From Pseudomonadota bacterium (GTDB lineage: Bacteria > Pseudomonadota > Alphaproteobacteria > Rhizobiales > Aestuariivirgaceae): a stretch of 64,000 nt of DNA. Location of the stretch: positions 90,751-154,750 of the forward strand of contig CAUJIO010000078.1 of the NCBI GenBank assembly GCA_963205315.1. The letters are read 5' to 3'. The position numbers and the translations under genes are program-made. Shown one piece after another: positions 1 to 7,771 of this stretch. Positions within the stretch are counted from its first letter, which is position 1, and every line of letters begins with the position of its first letter. The notes below the pieces were generated by a model. It was not told the DNA's origin. It searched no databases and worked only from the letters and a program-made list of their open reading frames with translations.

Positions 1-228
1 AACCCGCATCCGCCCCCAGATACGTGGAATTGCCGTGCCCTCGGATGAAGCCATGACACGGAGATCGGTGAGGCGTGGCCCCTCCGACTTGTTCTGGCTT
101 CCGAAGAGCGACTGGTCGATGATATTGCCGGCGATGGCGCCTGCGGCACGGCCGACGATTCCGCCGATTGGGCCGCCGAGAAATGTGCCGATGCCCTGAC
201 CGACGGTCTGCAGTACAACAGTTGCCAT
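1..228 (-). CDS. GTA g15 host-specificity / tail fibre ('megatron') protein, N-terminus only
   Basis: Only the first 76 or so codons are in the window; the gene continues beyond base 1. The protein starts MATVVLQTVGQGIGTFLGG and continues with a glycine/alanine-rich, membrane-like stretch, then a segment containing SLFGSQ and IPRIWGRMR. This is the typical beginning of the large GTA g15 / phage tail tip attachment protein, which forms the tip of the tail baseplate. Its ATG overlaps the stop of the upstream peptidase gene (TGATG), so the two are probably translationally coupled. Position as last gene of the cluster agrees with RcGTA. Confidence 0.85.
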   Translation of the reverse strand, partial: MATVVLQTVGQGIGTFLGGPIGGIVGRAAGAIAGNIIDQSLFGSQNKSEGPRLTDLRVMASSEGTAIPRIWGRMRV

Positions 229-662
229 CAGCCGATCACTCCAGGAAAGCGGAATACGTAGGCCAGATGGCGCAGCCACCAGGCAGACAGGTCAATCTCG
301 GTCACCGCGGCTTTCTCTTGCGCGTGAACCATGCGGGACCGTGACGTTGCGATCCCGGCATGTTTGGCCGGTAGGTGGGAACGCCAGCGGAACAACAGCA
401 CGTCACCTTCCCTGAACTCGCTCAGCGCAACATTTTGCAGGTGCCGCCCGGCCGCTGCAGCAAGGGCCTCGTCGGGATCGGTGTCGGCCCACACCGCCGA
501 ATAGGCGGGAGCCTTCTCCGGTTCATGTCCGATCACCTCGCGCCATACGCCGCGCACAAGCCCCAGGCAGTCGGTGCCCACGCCTTTCAGGCTGGCCTGA
601 TGCAGATAAGGGGTATCGCGCCAGCCGCGCGCCGCGGTGACGATGTCCGATCTCAGGATCAT
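228..662 (-). CDS. GTA g14 NlpC/P60-type cell wall peptidase
   Basis: A 144-residue protein of the NlpC/P60 cysteine peptidase fold, named in GTAs as the phage cell wall peptidase. The motif GTDCLGLV near residue 30 supplies the catalytic cysteine, and KHAGIA around residue 100 supplies the histidine. In RcGTA this protein sits in the tail tip and is thought to cut peptidoglycan of the recipient during DNA entry. It begins with ATG at 662, eight bases after the g13 stop, and its stop overlaps the g15 start. Length and position agree with the family. Confidence 0.9.
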   Translation of the reverse strand: MILRSDIVTAARGWRDTPYLHQASLKGVGTDCLGLVRGVWREVIGHEPEKAPAYSAVWADTDPDEALAAAAGRHLQNVALSEFREGDVLLFRWRSHLPAKHAGIATSRSRMVHAQEKAAVTEIDLSAWWLRHLAYVFRFPGVIG

Positions 663-670
663 TCTGGAAA

Positions 671-1570
671 TCAGATGTTGGTGTTACGGCTTGCGCCGTC
701 ATTGTCGTCGCTGCTGCGCGTGACATACGTCAGCACGAAGTCGTCACCGGGAATGTGGGGAAACCCGCGAAAGTTCGCACCATTGGCAAACTTGCTGCGG
801 CAGGTCGAAAACTGCTTGTCGCACCCGGCCCTCAGAACCGCGGCATCTCCGGCAGCAACAGCCCACGGCATGGGATGCCACAGTTCGATCTCGGCCCCGG
901 CAGAGACCGGGCGGTGGATCTTGATCTCACCGCGCCGGCCGGCATTGGCGCCCGAGTTGAATTCGATCGTCCCACGCGCAAACCAGTTGGCATCAAAAGT
1001 CGCGATGCCGCCCAGCACAAAACGCCTGCGGTCTTCCACCGAAGCAATGGCGCCCGCCGCGCGGAAGGCAGCGGCGTCGAGATCGACAGCGCAGCGCTGG
1101 TCACCCACGATGGCATCGCAGCTTGGCTGATAGACGCGGCCACGCGGCTGATTGAGCGCATGCGCCAGGCCGCGCAGTTCAGCCGAGAACGCATGTTCTC
1201 CGCGGGTCACTTCGCCAAGATTGCCACGCCGCAGCAGCACGCGTTGCGCCGTCTGCTGCCAGTTCACCAGCCACAGATGGATCACCGCATTGTCGAAATC
1301 GCCCGCGATGAGGCGCGCCTCGTCGAGATGCAGCGAAGACAGCGCGCCTGCCGCTTCGAGGTTGTCGACTGACAGCCCGAGCGAGGATTCGATCTCGCTG
1401 GCATTGAATCCCGCAGCGGCCTCAAAGTTGACGCCGTCGAACGTCAGATCGCGGTCATGGTCGGTAAATCCCATTACCTCGCCTTCGCGAGTCTCCAGAC
1501 GCCAGCAATGGCAGAGCGTCGTCACACCGCTGTCGAGGTGCGTTTGAAGGGATGGCGGAATGGCCCTCAT
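671..1570 (-). CDS. GTA g13 hub protein, DUF2163 / phage BR0599 family
   Basis: A 299-residue protein with the DUF2163 N-terminal and BR0599-type C-terminal regions of GTA g13, the baseplate hub between the distal tail ring and the fibre. Four conserved cysteines occur as two pairs, SCDAIVGDQRC and GCDKQFSTC. Such pairs resemble the Fe-S site of tail-tip protein L of phage lambda, so a metal or Fe-S centre is plausible but inferred. Its ATG overlaps the g12 stop by four bases (ATGA). The C-terminus is rich in D, N and S. Confidence 0.9.
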   Translation of the reverse strand: MRAIPPSLQTHLDSGVTTLCHCWRLETREGEVMGFTDHDRDLTFDGVNFEAAAGFNASEIESSLGLSVDNLEAAGALSSLHLDEARLIAGDFDNAVIHLWLVNWQQTAQRVLLRRGNLGEVTRGEHAFSAELRGLAHALNQPRGRVYQPSCDAIVGDQRCAVDLDAAAFRAAGAIASVEDRRRFVLGGIATFDANWFARGTIEFNSGANAGRRGEIKIHRPVSAGAEIELWHPMPWAVAAGDAAVLRAGCDKQFSTCRSKFANGANFRGFPHIPGDDFVLTYVTRSSDDNDGASRNTNI

Positions 1571-2196
1571 CTGCGGATCTCCACCACGGGAATATCAGGA
1601 ATGTCGCCGGCGGCGAATTGCGTGAGATTGATGCGCAACTGGTCGGTATCGAAGCGGGCCGGCACGTCGAATTCGAATCCGGCCGTGATCACGGCCCCTG
1701 CGGCCGGTATGGCGCCCGGCTTGAATGTCACGACACCGGTGAGAACATTGGTGCTGAACCCCGCCACCGCACTTCCCGCCACCCGGATGACGACCGTGCC
1801 CGCCACTGGCGCGGTAATCGTGCGCACGTAGTCCCGCAGCCCGGTGCCATAGATCTTTACCAACTGAAAGCTGGCCGTCGCACCGTCACCGGTGCCGATG
1901 ACCTGGTCGCTCGCCGTCACCGCCGCTTGCGGCGCACCGGACTTGAAATCGAGGTGGTCCTTCCAGCGGAAACCATGGAGCCGGCCGCGGCGTTCCTCGA
2001 AGAAGCGGATCACCGTGTGAATGTCGTTCAGCGACTTCACGCCGAAGCCGGCATTGTAGCTCCGCCGCGAGTCAGCCCAGCGGCTGTTGCGCTCTTCGGC
2101 GCCCGAGCCCAGAACGACAATGTCAGTCCGTCGTTCGGGCCCGCCGCTGGCGCCGCGCGAGATACTGGTAGGAAAGCGGATGTCATCGAAGGCCAT
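1567..2196 (-). CDS. GTA g12 distal tail protein, DUF2460 (TIGR02217-like)
   Basis: A 209-residue protein starting MAFDDIRFPTSISRGASGG, characteristic of DUF2460 GTA g12 proteins, which form the distal tail ring at the end of the tube. The motif RFFEERRGRLHGFRWKDHLD near residues 60-80 is the conserved family core. The gene starts two bases after the g11 stop and ends overlapping the g13 start by four bases. Length and order match RcGTA. Confidence 0.92.
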   Translation of the reverse strand: MAFDDIRFPTSISRGASGGPERRTDIVVLGSGAEERNSRWADSRRSYNAGFGVKSLNDIHTVIRFFEERRGRLHGFRWKDHLDFKSGAPQAAVTASDQVIGTGDGATASFQLVKIYGTGLRDYVRTITAPVAGTVVIRVAGSAVAGFSTNVLTGVVTFKPGAIPAAGAVITAGFEFDVPARFDTDQLRINLTQFAAGDIPDIPVVEIRR

Positions 2197-2198
2197 GA

Positions 2199-2750
2199 TC
2201 AGAGATTCCTCTGGCCGCGCGCAACCGCCCTCGCCATGAGGGCTGCCACCTGAGACTGCGAGCGGCTGAAGCTGTGGGCATCGGGTGTCGAGATGTTGAC
2301 CGTCACACTCACATTGCCGCCGCCGCCGCGCACGCCAAGCCGTCCATCCGCTCCGCGGGCCAGCGGCATGATGGCTTCTGGACCCGCTTCCCCCATCAAA
2401 CCGGTGCCGCCAAGCATCGGAAACAGTGTGGGAGAGTTGACGATGCCGCCATCGGCAAAGGGCATCACTGCGCCGCCGGAAAAAACGTTGCCGCTTGCGT
2501 TCGGAATGACACCGCCGAACAGACCACCCAGCATATTGCCCAGTGGCCTCAGGCCTTGGGTCAGCGATGACTGCGATAGCGACAGCGCAAGGCCCCGCAA
2601 GACGTCCGACAGCTTGGTGCCATGGATCACAGCGCCCGAGAAGGCTGTGACGAGCCTTGAACCGAGACTCTCGGCCAGTGCATCAAGCCCTGCCATCTGG
2701 GTGCGCAATACATCTGTCTGCAACGACAATTGTTCGATCGAATTGGTCAT
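2199..2750 (-). CDS. GTA g11 short tail tape measure protein
   Basis: A 183-residue protein with an N-terminal helical segment, a hydrophobic centre rich in G, L and S, and the family's typical stretch containing PFADGGIVNSPTLFPM and GEAGPEAIMPLARG. That stretch occurs in the C-terminal part of many phage tape measure proteins. Phage tape measures usually exceed 600 residues. The short length is typical of GTAs and fits a short tail tube. Its start overlaps the g10.1 stop by four bases. Confidence 0.88.
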   Translation of the reverse strand: MTNSIEQLSLQTDVLRTQMAGLDALAESLGSRLVTAFSGAVIHGTKLSDVLRGLALSLSQSSLTQGLRPLGNMLGGLFGGVIPNASGNVFSGGAVMPFADGGIVNSPTLFPMLGGTGLMGEAGPEAIMPLARGADGRLGVRGGGGNVSVTVNISTPDAHSFSRSQSQVAALMARAVARGQRNL

Positions 2751-2944
2751 GGGTCATCCGGAAAGCGGGTTATGAGGTCATCAAGCTCGGAACGTGCAAG
2801 CCGCCCGCCGCTGGAACTCCGCGGAAAGGCGGCGGCGATCTCGCGCGGCGTCGCAGACCAGAAGTCGCGCGGACTGAGGCGCAGCACGCCCAGTCCAAGT
2901 TCCATCATGCGGGCCCAGGGAAAGCGCCTGCCCTCCGCCATCAT
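2747..2944 (-). CDS. GTA tail assembly chaperone (g10.1-like, rcc01693 type)
   Basis: A 65-residue protein similar to the small phage tail assembly chaperone encoded between g10 and g11 in GTAs. The conserved part is GLGVLRLSPRDFWSATPREI. Two tandem ATGs (2944 and 2941) can serve as start. The first overlaps the g10 stop by three bases and the second by one. Together with g10 it probably forms the pair of tail chaperones that guide tape measure and tail tube assembly; these are not part of the finished particle. Confidence 0.85.
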   Translation of the reverse strand: MMAEGRRFPWARMMELGLGVLRLSPRDFWSATPREIAAAFPRSSSGGRLARSELDDLITRFPDDP

Positions 2945-3261
2945 CCGGCACCGGGTGCGGCAAAGGTTGCCTTCAACAGCCGGATGACAATGTCGAGATA
3001 GCCGGCGGCGCCGCCCGTCACCGCCATCGCCGCCACATCCTCGTCGCTGACGGGATGACCGGCCCCGCGCAAGCCCGCTCCAATGAGGCGTATCGCATCG
3101 CGGGCGCCGATCTTGCCCCGCTCGAACCGCTCGGCAATGGCAATCAGATCCTCGCCGCCATAGGCATGCTCGATTTCGGCCAGCGCACCCAGCGTGAGGC
3201 AGAGCGTGTAACGTTGCCCGGCAAGTTCAGCCTCGATCTCGCCGCGATGGGGATTCGCCAT
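2941..3261 (-). CDS. GTA g10 tail assembly chaperone (gene transfer agent family protein)
   Basis: A 106-residue protein starting MANPHRGEIEAELAGQRYTL, the signature of the gene transfer agent family / Phage_TAC_11 chaperones. The segment LGALAEIEHAYGGEDL is conserved. It starts eight bases after the major tail gene. In tailed phages this position, between tail tube and tape measure, is always occupied by tail assembly chaperones. Confidence 0.88.
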   Translation of the reverse strand: MANPHRGEIEAELAGQRYTLCLTLGALAEIEHAYGGEDLIAIAERFERGKIGARDAIRLIGAGLRGAGHPVSDEDVAAMAVTGGAAGYLDIVIRLLKATFAAPGAG

Positions 3262-3269
3262 GGTGTACC

Positions 3270-3683
3270 TCAGATCGCGGTGAAGGTGAGTTCGCCGGCG
3301 GATTCGAGCACCAGCTCAAAGGTGACTTCGCCGTCATGGCGGCCGCCGAAATCCATGCCGGTGATCTGGAACAGGCCATCAACGATGCCAAAATCCGGGA
3401 TCACCACCTGCCAGCGGCGAATTGTGCCGGTGAAGAAGTAACTGCGGACAGTGGCATCTGCGGCGGCATCCTTGAAGATCCCCGAGCCCCGGATGCCGGC
3501 GGACTTGACGCCGGCACCCGAAAGCAGCTCCCGCCACTGGCCAATCGATTCCTGGTTGCTGACGTTGACGCTTGCCGCATTGAACGACAAGGTGTGGCTC
3601 CTGAGGCCGGCGACGGTCTGAAAGCTGCCGGTTCCTGCCTGGTCGACCTTCAAAAGAAGGTCGCGACCCTTCTGTGCTCCCAT
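3270..3683 (-). CDS. GTA g9 major tail protein (TP901-1 family)
   Basis: A 137-residue tail tube subunit. It begins MGAQKGRDLLLKVDQAG and contains the segment NVSNQESIGQWRELLSGAG, the pattern of phage major tail proteins of the TP901-1 type (TIGR02126). It polymerises into the tail tube. It ends nine bases before g10 and starts nine bases after the g8 stop. No lysine-rich or immunoglobulin-like extension is present, so this is the minimal GTA form. Confidence 0.92.
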   Translation of the reverse strand: MGAQKGRDLLLKVDQAGTGSFQTVAGLRSHTLSFNAASVNVSNQESIGQWRELLSGAGVKSAGIRGSGIFKDAAADATVRSYFFTGTIRRWQVVIPDFGIVDGLFQITGMDFGGRHDGEVTFELVLESAGELTFTAI

Positions 3684-3692
3684 GATTTTCTC

Positions 3693-4100
3693 CTAAAGTG
3701 GTTCGGTTGCGGCGCGGAAGCGCACGGTCGCGCCAAAATTCTCGCCATTCTTCTCGCGGGCCACGCTCCAGAAGACAATTCGCAGGTTGACCAGCCGGTG
3801 GCCCGCAAGGATCAAGGCCGCGTTGTCGAGCACACTCTCGATCTCATCGAGAATATTCTGCGCCATTTGGCGGCTGCGGCTATTGGTCCGTATACTGAGC
3901 ATGACGAAGTGTTCGTGCGCCTTGGCGTCCGCCGTGCTCCAGTCGCGGGTCTCGATGTCGCCGAAGGCGACAAACGTGGTGGAGGCGCCGCGCGGCATTT
4001 CCTCATGCACATGCGCGCCGCCAAGCAGCAGTGTCAGCGGCGCGTGGGCGAGAAGTGCATTGCGCATGGCACTTTGCAAGGCGAGGCCGGGATTGCTCAC
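3693..4100 (-). CDS. GTA g8 tail terminator protein, DUF3168
   Basis: A DUF3168 protein of 135 residues if started at the GTG at 4100. That GTG overlaps the connector stop codon by three bases (GTGA). A TTG six codons further upstream also keeps the frame open, but the coupled GTG is more likely. The segments LLGGAHVHEEMPRGA and HEHFVMLSIRTNSRS are typical of GTA g8, the joint between head and tail. There is no room for a g7 gene between this gene and the connector. Confidence 0.88.
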   Translation of the reverse strand: MSNPGLALQSAMRNALLAHAPLTLLLGGAHVHEEMPRGASTTFVAFGDIETRDWSTADAKAHEHFVMLSIRTNSRSRQMAQNILDEIESVLDNAALILAGHRLVNLRIVFWSVAREKNGENFGATVRFRAATEPL

Positions 4101-4663
4101 AGCCGCACCTCGCGCCAAGGCCTGACAAGAGTGTCAAACGTCAAAGGCAACGGCGGTGGATCAGCTGCCCCGCGGTGCTCGAACCAGTGCGCAACAAGAA
4201 TCAGGACTGCCTGGCGCAACGGCTCTGGAACCGAAGAGGCTGCGGAACCGAAGCCAGCCGTCACGGTGATCGCGATTCCATTGGCAATGCGGCCAGGCTT
4301 TGCCCAAACGCGAGAGCCCCGCAGCATCAAGCGGGGTGGGCGCGAGGTGGTATCGGCATAGTAGTGCGCCGGATCGATCGAGGCCGCCACGTCATCCTCG
4401 CCAAACACGGCAACCGTGTTGACCGACATCGCGGGAGCAAGCGGCAGTTCGACGAGGCCCGTCTCGGGCCAGTCGTCGAGATAGGATGTCCAGACTTGCT
4501 GGAGCAGGACCAGCCCGCTCCGCGCCTCGACGATGCGGCGGGCGGTACTGATCAGTGTGCTGATCAGTTGGTCCTCCTCGGCATGAGAGACGCGCATGTG
4601 CGCCTTGGCCTCGGCGAGCGTTACAGGCTCGACCGTTGGCGGCGTAATGAGTTTGGAGGGCAT
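4097..4663 (-). CDS. GTA g6 head-tail connector (adaptor)
   Basis: A 188-residue head-tail connector of the phage gp6-like family. The start chosen, ATG at 4663, has AGGAG six bases upstream. The frame is open further upstream, but that part shows no family character. LAEAKAHMRVSHAEEDQLI is the conserved N-terminal helix pair (family pattern LxExKxHLRV). The protein forms a ring under the portal. Its stop overlaps the g8 start. An 81-base gap containing a hairpin separates it from the capsid gene. Confidence 0.9.
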   Translation of the reverse strand: MPSKLITPPTVEPVTLAEAKAHMRVSHAEEDQLISTLISTARRIVEARSGLVLLQQVWTSYLDDWPETGLVELPLAPAMSVNTVAVFGEDDVAASIDPAHYYADTTSRPPRLMLRGSRVWAKPGRIANGIAITVTAGFGSAASSVPEPLRQAVLILVAHWFEHRGAADPPPLPLTFDTLVRPWREVRL

Positions 4664-4694
4664 GCAAGCTCCTGAAGGGTACTGATGGAAGAGT

Positions 4695-4728
4695 GGGTGG
4701 CCGCCGGGGCGTTGCCCGCAGGCCACCC
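4695..4728 (-). terminator. Hairpin between GTA capsid and connector genes (possible attenuator)
   Basis: GGGTGGCC (4695-4702) pairs perfectly with GGCCACCC (4721-4728), with an inner GGGC/GCCC stem at 4707-4717. It lies just downstream of the capsid stop on the minus strand. No run of U follows, so it is a weak intrinsic terminator at best. It may stabilise the capsid mRNA 3' end or reduce read-through into later genes. Confidence 0.45.
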
Positions 4729-4744
4729 GCCATTCAGTCTCGTC

Positions 4745-5962
4745 CTATGTCAGGCCGAACTTCATCAGCTTGATTGCCTCGAAGTTCTGGACGCCGCCGC
4801 CGACGCGCTTGGTGGTGTAGAAGAGCACATACGGCTTGGCGGAATAGGGATCGCGCAGCACCCGCACGCCGACGCGGTCAACGATCAGATAGCCGCGATT
4901 GAAATCACCGAAGGCAATCGAGAAGCTGTCAGTGCCAATGTCCGGCATGTCCTCGCTCTCGGTCACGGGGAAGTTCAACAGAGTAGATTTGCCGTCGGCT
5001 GTGGCTGCCGGCTGCCAGAGATACTCACCGCTCGAGTCCTTGAACTTGCGGATCACACCTTGCGTCTTGCGGTTCAGCACCCAGTTGGCATTCTGGCGGT
5101 AGCCGCTCTTGAGCGCATAGATGAAATCGATCAGCTTGTCGGACGGATTGGACGCCGGAAAGGCAGCTGCCGTGCCGGTGGCGATGTAGCCGATATTTCC
5201 CCAGGACCAGGATGCATCAGCGACATTGGTATAGCCAAGGAAGCCCTTCGGCTTGTTGGTGCCATTGCCGGTGACGAAGGCGGTGCTTTCCTGGTCGGCA
5301 AAGGCCTGCTGCACTTCTTCGGCGATCCACTGGTCGAGATTGACGACCGAATCGTCGAGCAAGGCCTGCGTCGCCGCCGGCATGGCATAGAGTTCCATCG
5401 CCGGGAATTGCAGCTCGGCGAGCGTTGGCGCCGACGTCTCGGGACGTGCTGCGGTTTCACCGACCCAACCGGTCGCCGCGCTCGTCGTCGCGAAAGGCTT
5501 TTTGTAGACGGCCGACGAAACCTGCCGGATGCTGGCGATGGCACGGATCGGCGAGGCCGAAAACAGCCTGCGCCCGATTTCCGATTCGGTTTCGGCCGGA
5601 ACGAGATAGCCGCCGTCCGGATTGGACCCGATCGACATCGACTTGGACTCGAGATCGAACAGGCCCTGCGACTCGCCCTTGCGTACATAGGTTTCGAAGG
5701 CCTGCTTGTGTTCGCGTGCGGCGGGTGCGGCGTCGGGTTCGCCGGTCAGGCGCGGGCGGCGGGCCTTGAGAGTCAGTTCGTCGAGCCGCGCCTTGGTCTC
5801 GTCGACGGCACGATTGATGCGGTCGACCTTGTCGCTCGTCACCACGTCGGCGCTCATGCGCTGTTCGATCTGCGACAAGCGATCGTCGTTGGCCTCCTTG
5901 AAGGCCTCGAAGGCCTGCATGAAGTCGCCAAAGGCGACTTTCGTCTCCAGTCCGTTATCCAT
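4745..5962 (-). CDS. GTA g5 major capsid protein (HK97 fold)
   Basis: A 405-residue HK97-type major capsid protein. The frame is open to 6076, but the ATG at 5962 directly after the protease stop gives the normal start, MDNGLETKVAFGDFMQAFEA. Residues 1-100 or so form the charged, coiled-coil-like scaffold (delta) domain usually removed by the prohead protease. The remainder is the shell domain; SMSIGSNPDGGYLVPAETES marks its beginning and ends with a segment containing RVGGGVQNFEAIK. This is the most abundant GTA particle protein. Confidence 0.95.
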   Translation of the reverse strand: MDNGLETKVAFGDFMQAFEAFKEANDDRLSQIEQRMSADVVTSDKVDRINRAVDETKARLDELTLKARRPRLTGEPDAAPAAREHKQAFETYVRKGESQGLFDLESKSMSIGSNPDGGYLVPAETESEIGRRLFSASPIRAIASIRQVSSAVYKKPFATTSAATGWVGETAARPETSAPTLAELQFPAMELYAMPAATQALLDDSVVNLDQWIAEEVQQAFADQESTAFVTGNGTNKPKGFLGYTNVADASWSWGNIGYIATGTAAAFPASNPSDKLIDFIYALKSGYRQNANWVLNRKTQGVIRKFKDSSGEYLWQPAATADGKSTLLNFPVTESEDMPDIGTDSFSIAFGDFNRGYLIVDRVGVRVLRDPYSAKPYVLFYTTKRVGGGVQNFEAIKLMKFGLT

Positions 5963-5964
5963 TC

Positions 5965-6564
5965 TCACTTCACTCCTGGTTGGAAAAGCCGGGCCCCATC
6001 CCGGAACAAGGCGGCGAGGGAGGGCGTTCCCTGCTCGACGGGATGGGGCGTTGCGAAGCGCGCTTTGAATGCACACTCCGCAGTGTCTTTGGCGCGCCTC
6101 TTGGCCTCGGTGACGCGCGCGCCGTCGAGCATCGGGAAGGTCACGAGCGAGACTTCCCAGAGGTCGACCTGCTGCAGCAGCCGCGCGCCGGTGGCGCGGT
6201 CGCGCCGCGCGGTCACCGTCTTGAACCCGATCGAGAGGCCGTCGAGGCCTTTCGAGTCAAGCAGCGAGAGCAGCTCGCGGCCACGCTGCACATTGGGGTC
6301 AAGCCGCCCTTCCACGTAGAGACCTCGTTCGGTCTCGCGCATGTCAAGCCAGGTGCCGACGGGCTCGGACGGGTCATGCTGAAACAGCATGCGGATGGCC
6401 GATGAACCCTTGTGCCGCAGCGACGCAGCGAAGGCGCCCGGCAAGACGATGTCGCCCGATTGGTCGCGCTTGCCGAAGAGGCTGGCATAGCCCACGAATA
6501 CGCCCGTGCCGGAGCAGGCGCAAAGCGGCTGCCCCAGCCGGCTTTTCTCCCGGCGGGTTTGCAT
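5965..6564 (-). CDS. GTA g4 prohead protease (HK97 family, U35)
   Basis: A 199-residue serine protease of the HK97 prohead protease family. GYASLFGKRDQSGDIVLPGA is the family N-terminal motif. The histidine in MLFQHDPSEP and the serine in LSIGFKT are the expected catalytic residues, separated by about 60 residues as usual. It matures the capsid by removing the scaffold domain. It starts 51 bases after the portal stop and ends two bases before the capsid ATG. No convincing g3.5 gene is found in between. Confidence 0.93.
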   Translation of the reverse strand: MQTRREKSRLGQPLCACSGTGVFVGYASLFGKRDQSGDIVLPGAFAASLRHKGSSAIRMLFQHDPSEPVGTWLDMRETERGLYVEGRLDPNVQRGRELLSLLDSKGLDGLSIGFKTVTARRDRATGARLLQQVDLWEVSLVTFPMLDGARVTEAKRRAKDTAECAFKARFATPHPVEQGTPSLAALFRDGARLFQPGVK

Positions 6565-6615
6565 GATGATAATCCTTGGATGGCGAGCCAGCGCCTTGCG
6601 GCGAGGGGTGCAGAG

Positions 6616-7749
6616 TCAAGTGCCGAGCTTCGGCCCATAGCCGACAGCTGCGCGCTTCTCATTTTCAGTCAGGAAGCTGGCGCGCTCCAGCCTGGCCCAC
6701 AGGGCCTCACGGTCTGGCGCCAGGGCTTCAACCTGATCGAGGTCGTGGGCGAGGCGGAACTGTCCCTGGCCCAGAAATCCGGTCAGCGCCTCGGCGACAC
6801 GGCCGGCGAGGGGCAAGATCGTCTGGCGCCAGAAGCTCCGGTTGGCTTCGGCATAGTTGGCGAAGGTGTTGTCGCCCGGGATGCCCAGAAGCATCGGTGG
6901 AACACCAAAGGCAAGTGCAATCTCGCGGGCGGCGGCATTCTTCGACTGGATGAACTCCATATCCTTGGGGCTGAAGCCCATTTCCTTCCAGTCGAGGCCG
7001 CCCTCCAGCACCATGGGGCGCCCGGCATTGGCAGCGCCCTGATAGCTCTGCTCCAGTTCGCGCTTCAGCCGTTCGAATTGCTCCGTGGTCAGATGACCGT
7101 CGGCTGCCGCGTAGACCAGCGCGCCCGAAGGCCTCGCGCTGTTGTCAAGCATCGCCTTGTTCCAGGCGGCGGCGGCATTGTGCGTGTCGATCGAGCGTTG
7201 CGCGGCCTCGAGCGGCGACATGCCGTAGTGGTCGTTCAGCGGATTGAAAAGCTTCAAGTGCAAGACGTTGTCTCGCGCCAGCCGCACCGATTGTCCGTTG
7301 ACAGAGTATTCAAATGCCTCGGGCCAGCCGTTCGCGGAGGCGATTGCCTTCATGCGGTCAGGGCGCAGCGCGTAGATCTCGCGGACGCTGCCTTCGATGT
7401 CGACCTTCTCGACATAGGCATTGCCGGCCACCAGGAGAAATCCGAAGAGCTGTTCGAAGAATTCGCGGCCGGGCTGGCCCGGATTGGGCTTGGCCAGGAG
7501 TGCGAGCAGCGGATGCAATGTCGATTCCGCTTCGCCATCGTAGACGAGCCAGGGCAGCGAGGCGGCGGCTTCCGCGATCATGCGGACGGCGCGGTAGCCG
7601 ATTGCATTGGCGGCGAAGCCCTCCTGCGCCAGTGCCGCATAGTTGCGCGGCGTCCATTGGGGCCTGCCCGCCGAATGCATCGCAATCAGCGGGGCCGCCG
7701 CCGATCGCTTCTGCTCGGGCGCGAAGAAAGTCCGAAGACGGTTCAGCAT
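6616..7749 (-). CDS. GTA g3 portal protein (HK97 family)
   Basis: A 377-residue phage portal protein of the HK97 family, which forms the ring through which DNA is packaged. Conserved elements are YRAVRMIAEAAASLPWLVYD (residues 50-70), the core AGNAYVEK, LHLKLFNPLNDHYGMSPLEA, and the late motif ALAFGVPPMLLGIPGDNTFA. It starts 22 bases after the large terminase stop. Its length is close to other GTA portals. Confidence 0.95.
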   Translation of the reverse strand: MLNRLRTFFAPEQKRSAAAPLIAMHSAGRPQWTPRNYAALAQEGFAANAIGYRAVRMIAEAAASLPWLVYDGEAESTLHPLLALLAKPNPGQPGREFFEQLFGFLLVAGNAYVEKVDIEGSVREIYALRPDRMKAIASANGWPEAFEYSVNGQSVRLARDNVLHLKLFNPLNDHYGMSPLEAAQRSIDTHNAAAAWNKAMLDNSARPSGALVYAAADGHLTTEQFERLKRELEQSYQGAANAGRPMVLEGGLDWKEMGFSPKDMEFIQSKNAAAREIALAFGVPPMLLGIPGDNTFANYAEANRSFWRQTILPLAGRVAEALTGFLGQGQFRLAHDLDQVEALAPDREALWARLERASFLTENEKRAAVGYGPKLGT

Positions 7750-7771
7750 GAGGTCAGTCCAATCCTTCCGT

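Noticed and set aside
4685..6319. A 544-codon plus-strand frame across the GTA capsid gene
   Set aside because: The minus strand encodes an unmistakable HK97 capsid and protease; the plus-strand product has no recognisable features.
6374..6619. A frame of 81 codons between portal and protease as a possible GTA g3.5
   Set aside because: It starts at a TTG overlapping the portal stop but runs through the protease gene in another frame, with composition typical of a shadow; no membrane segment or family feature is seen.
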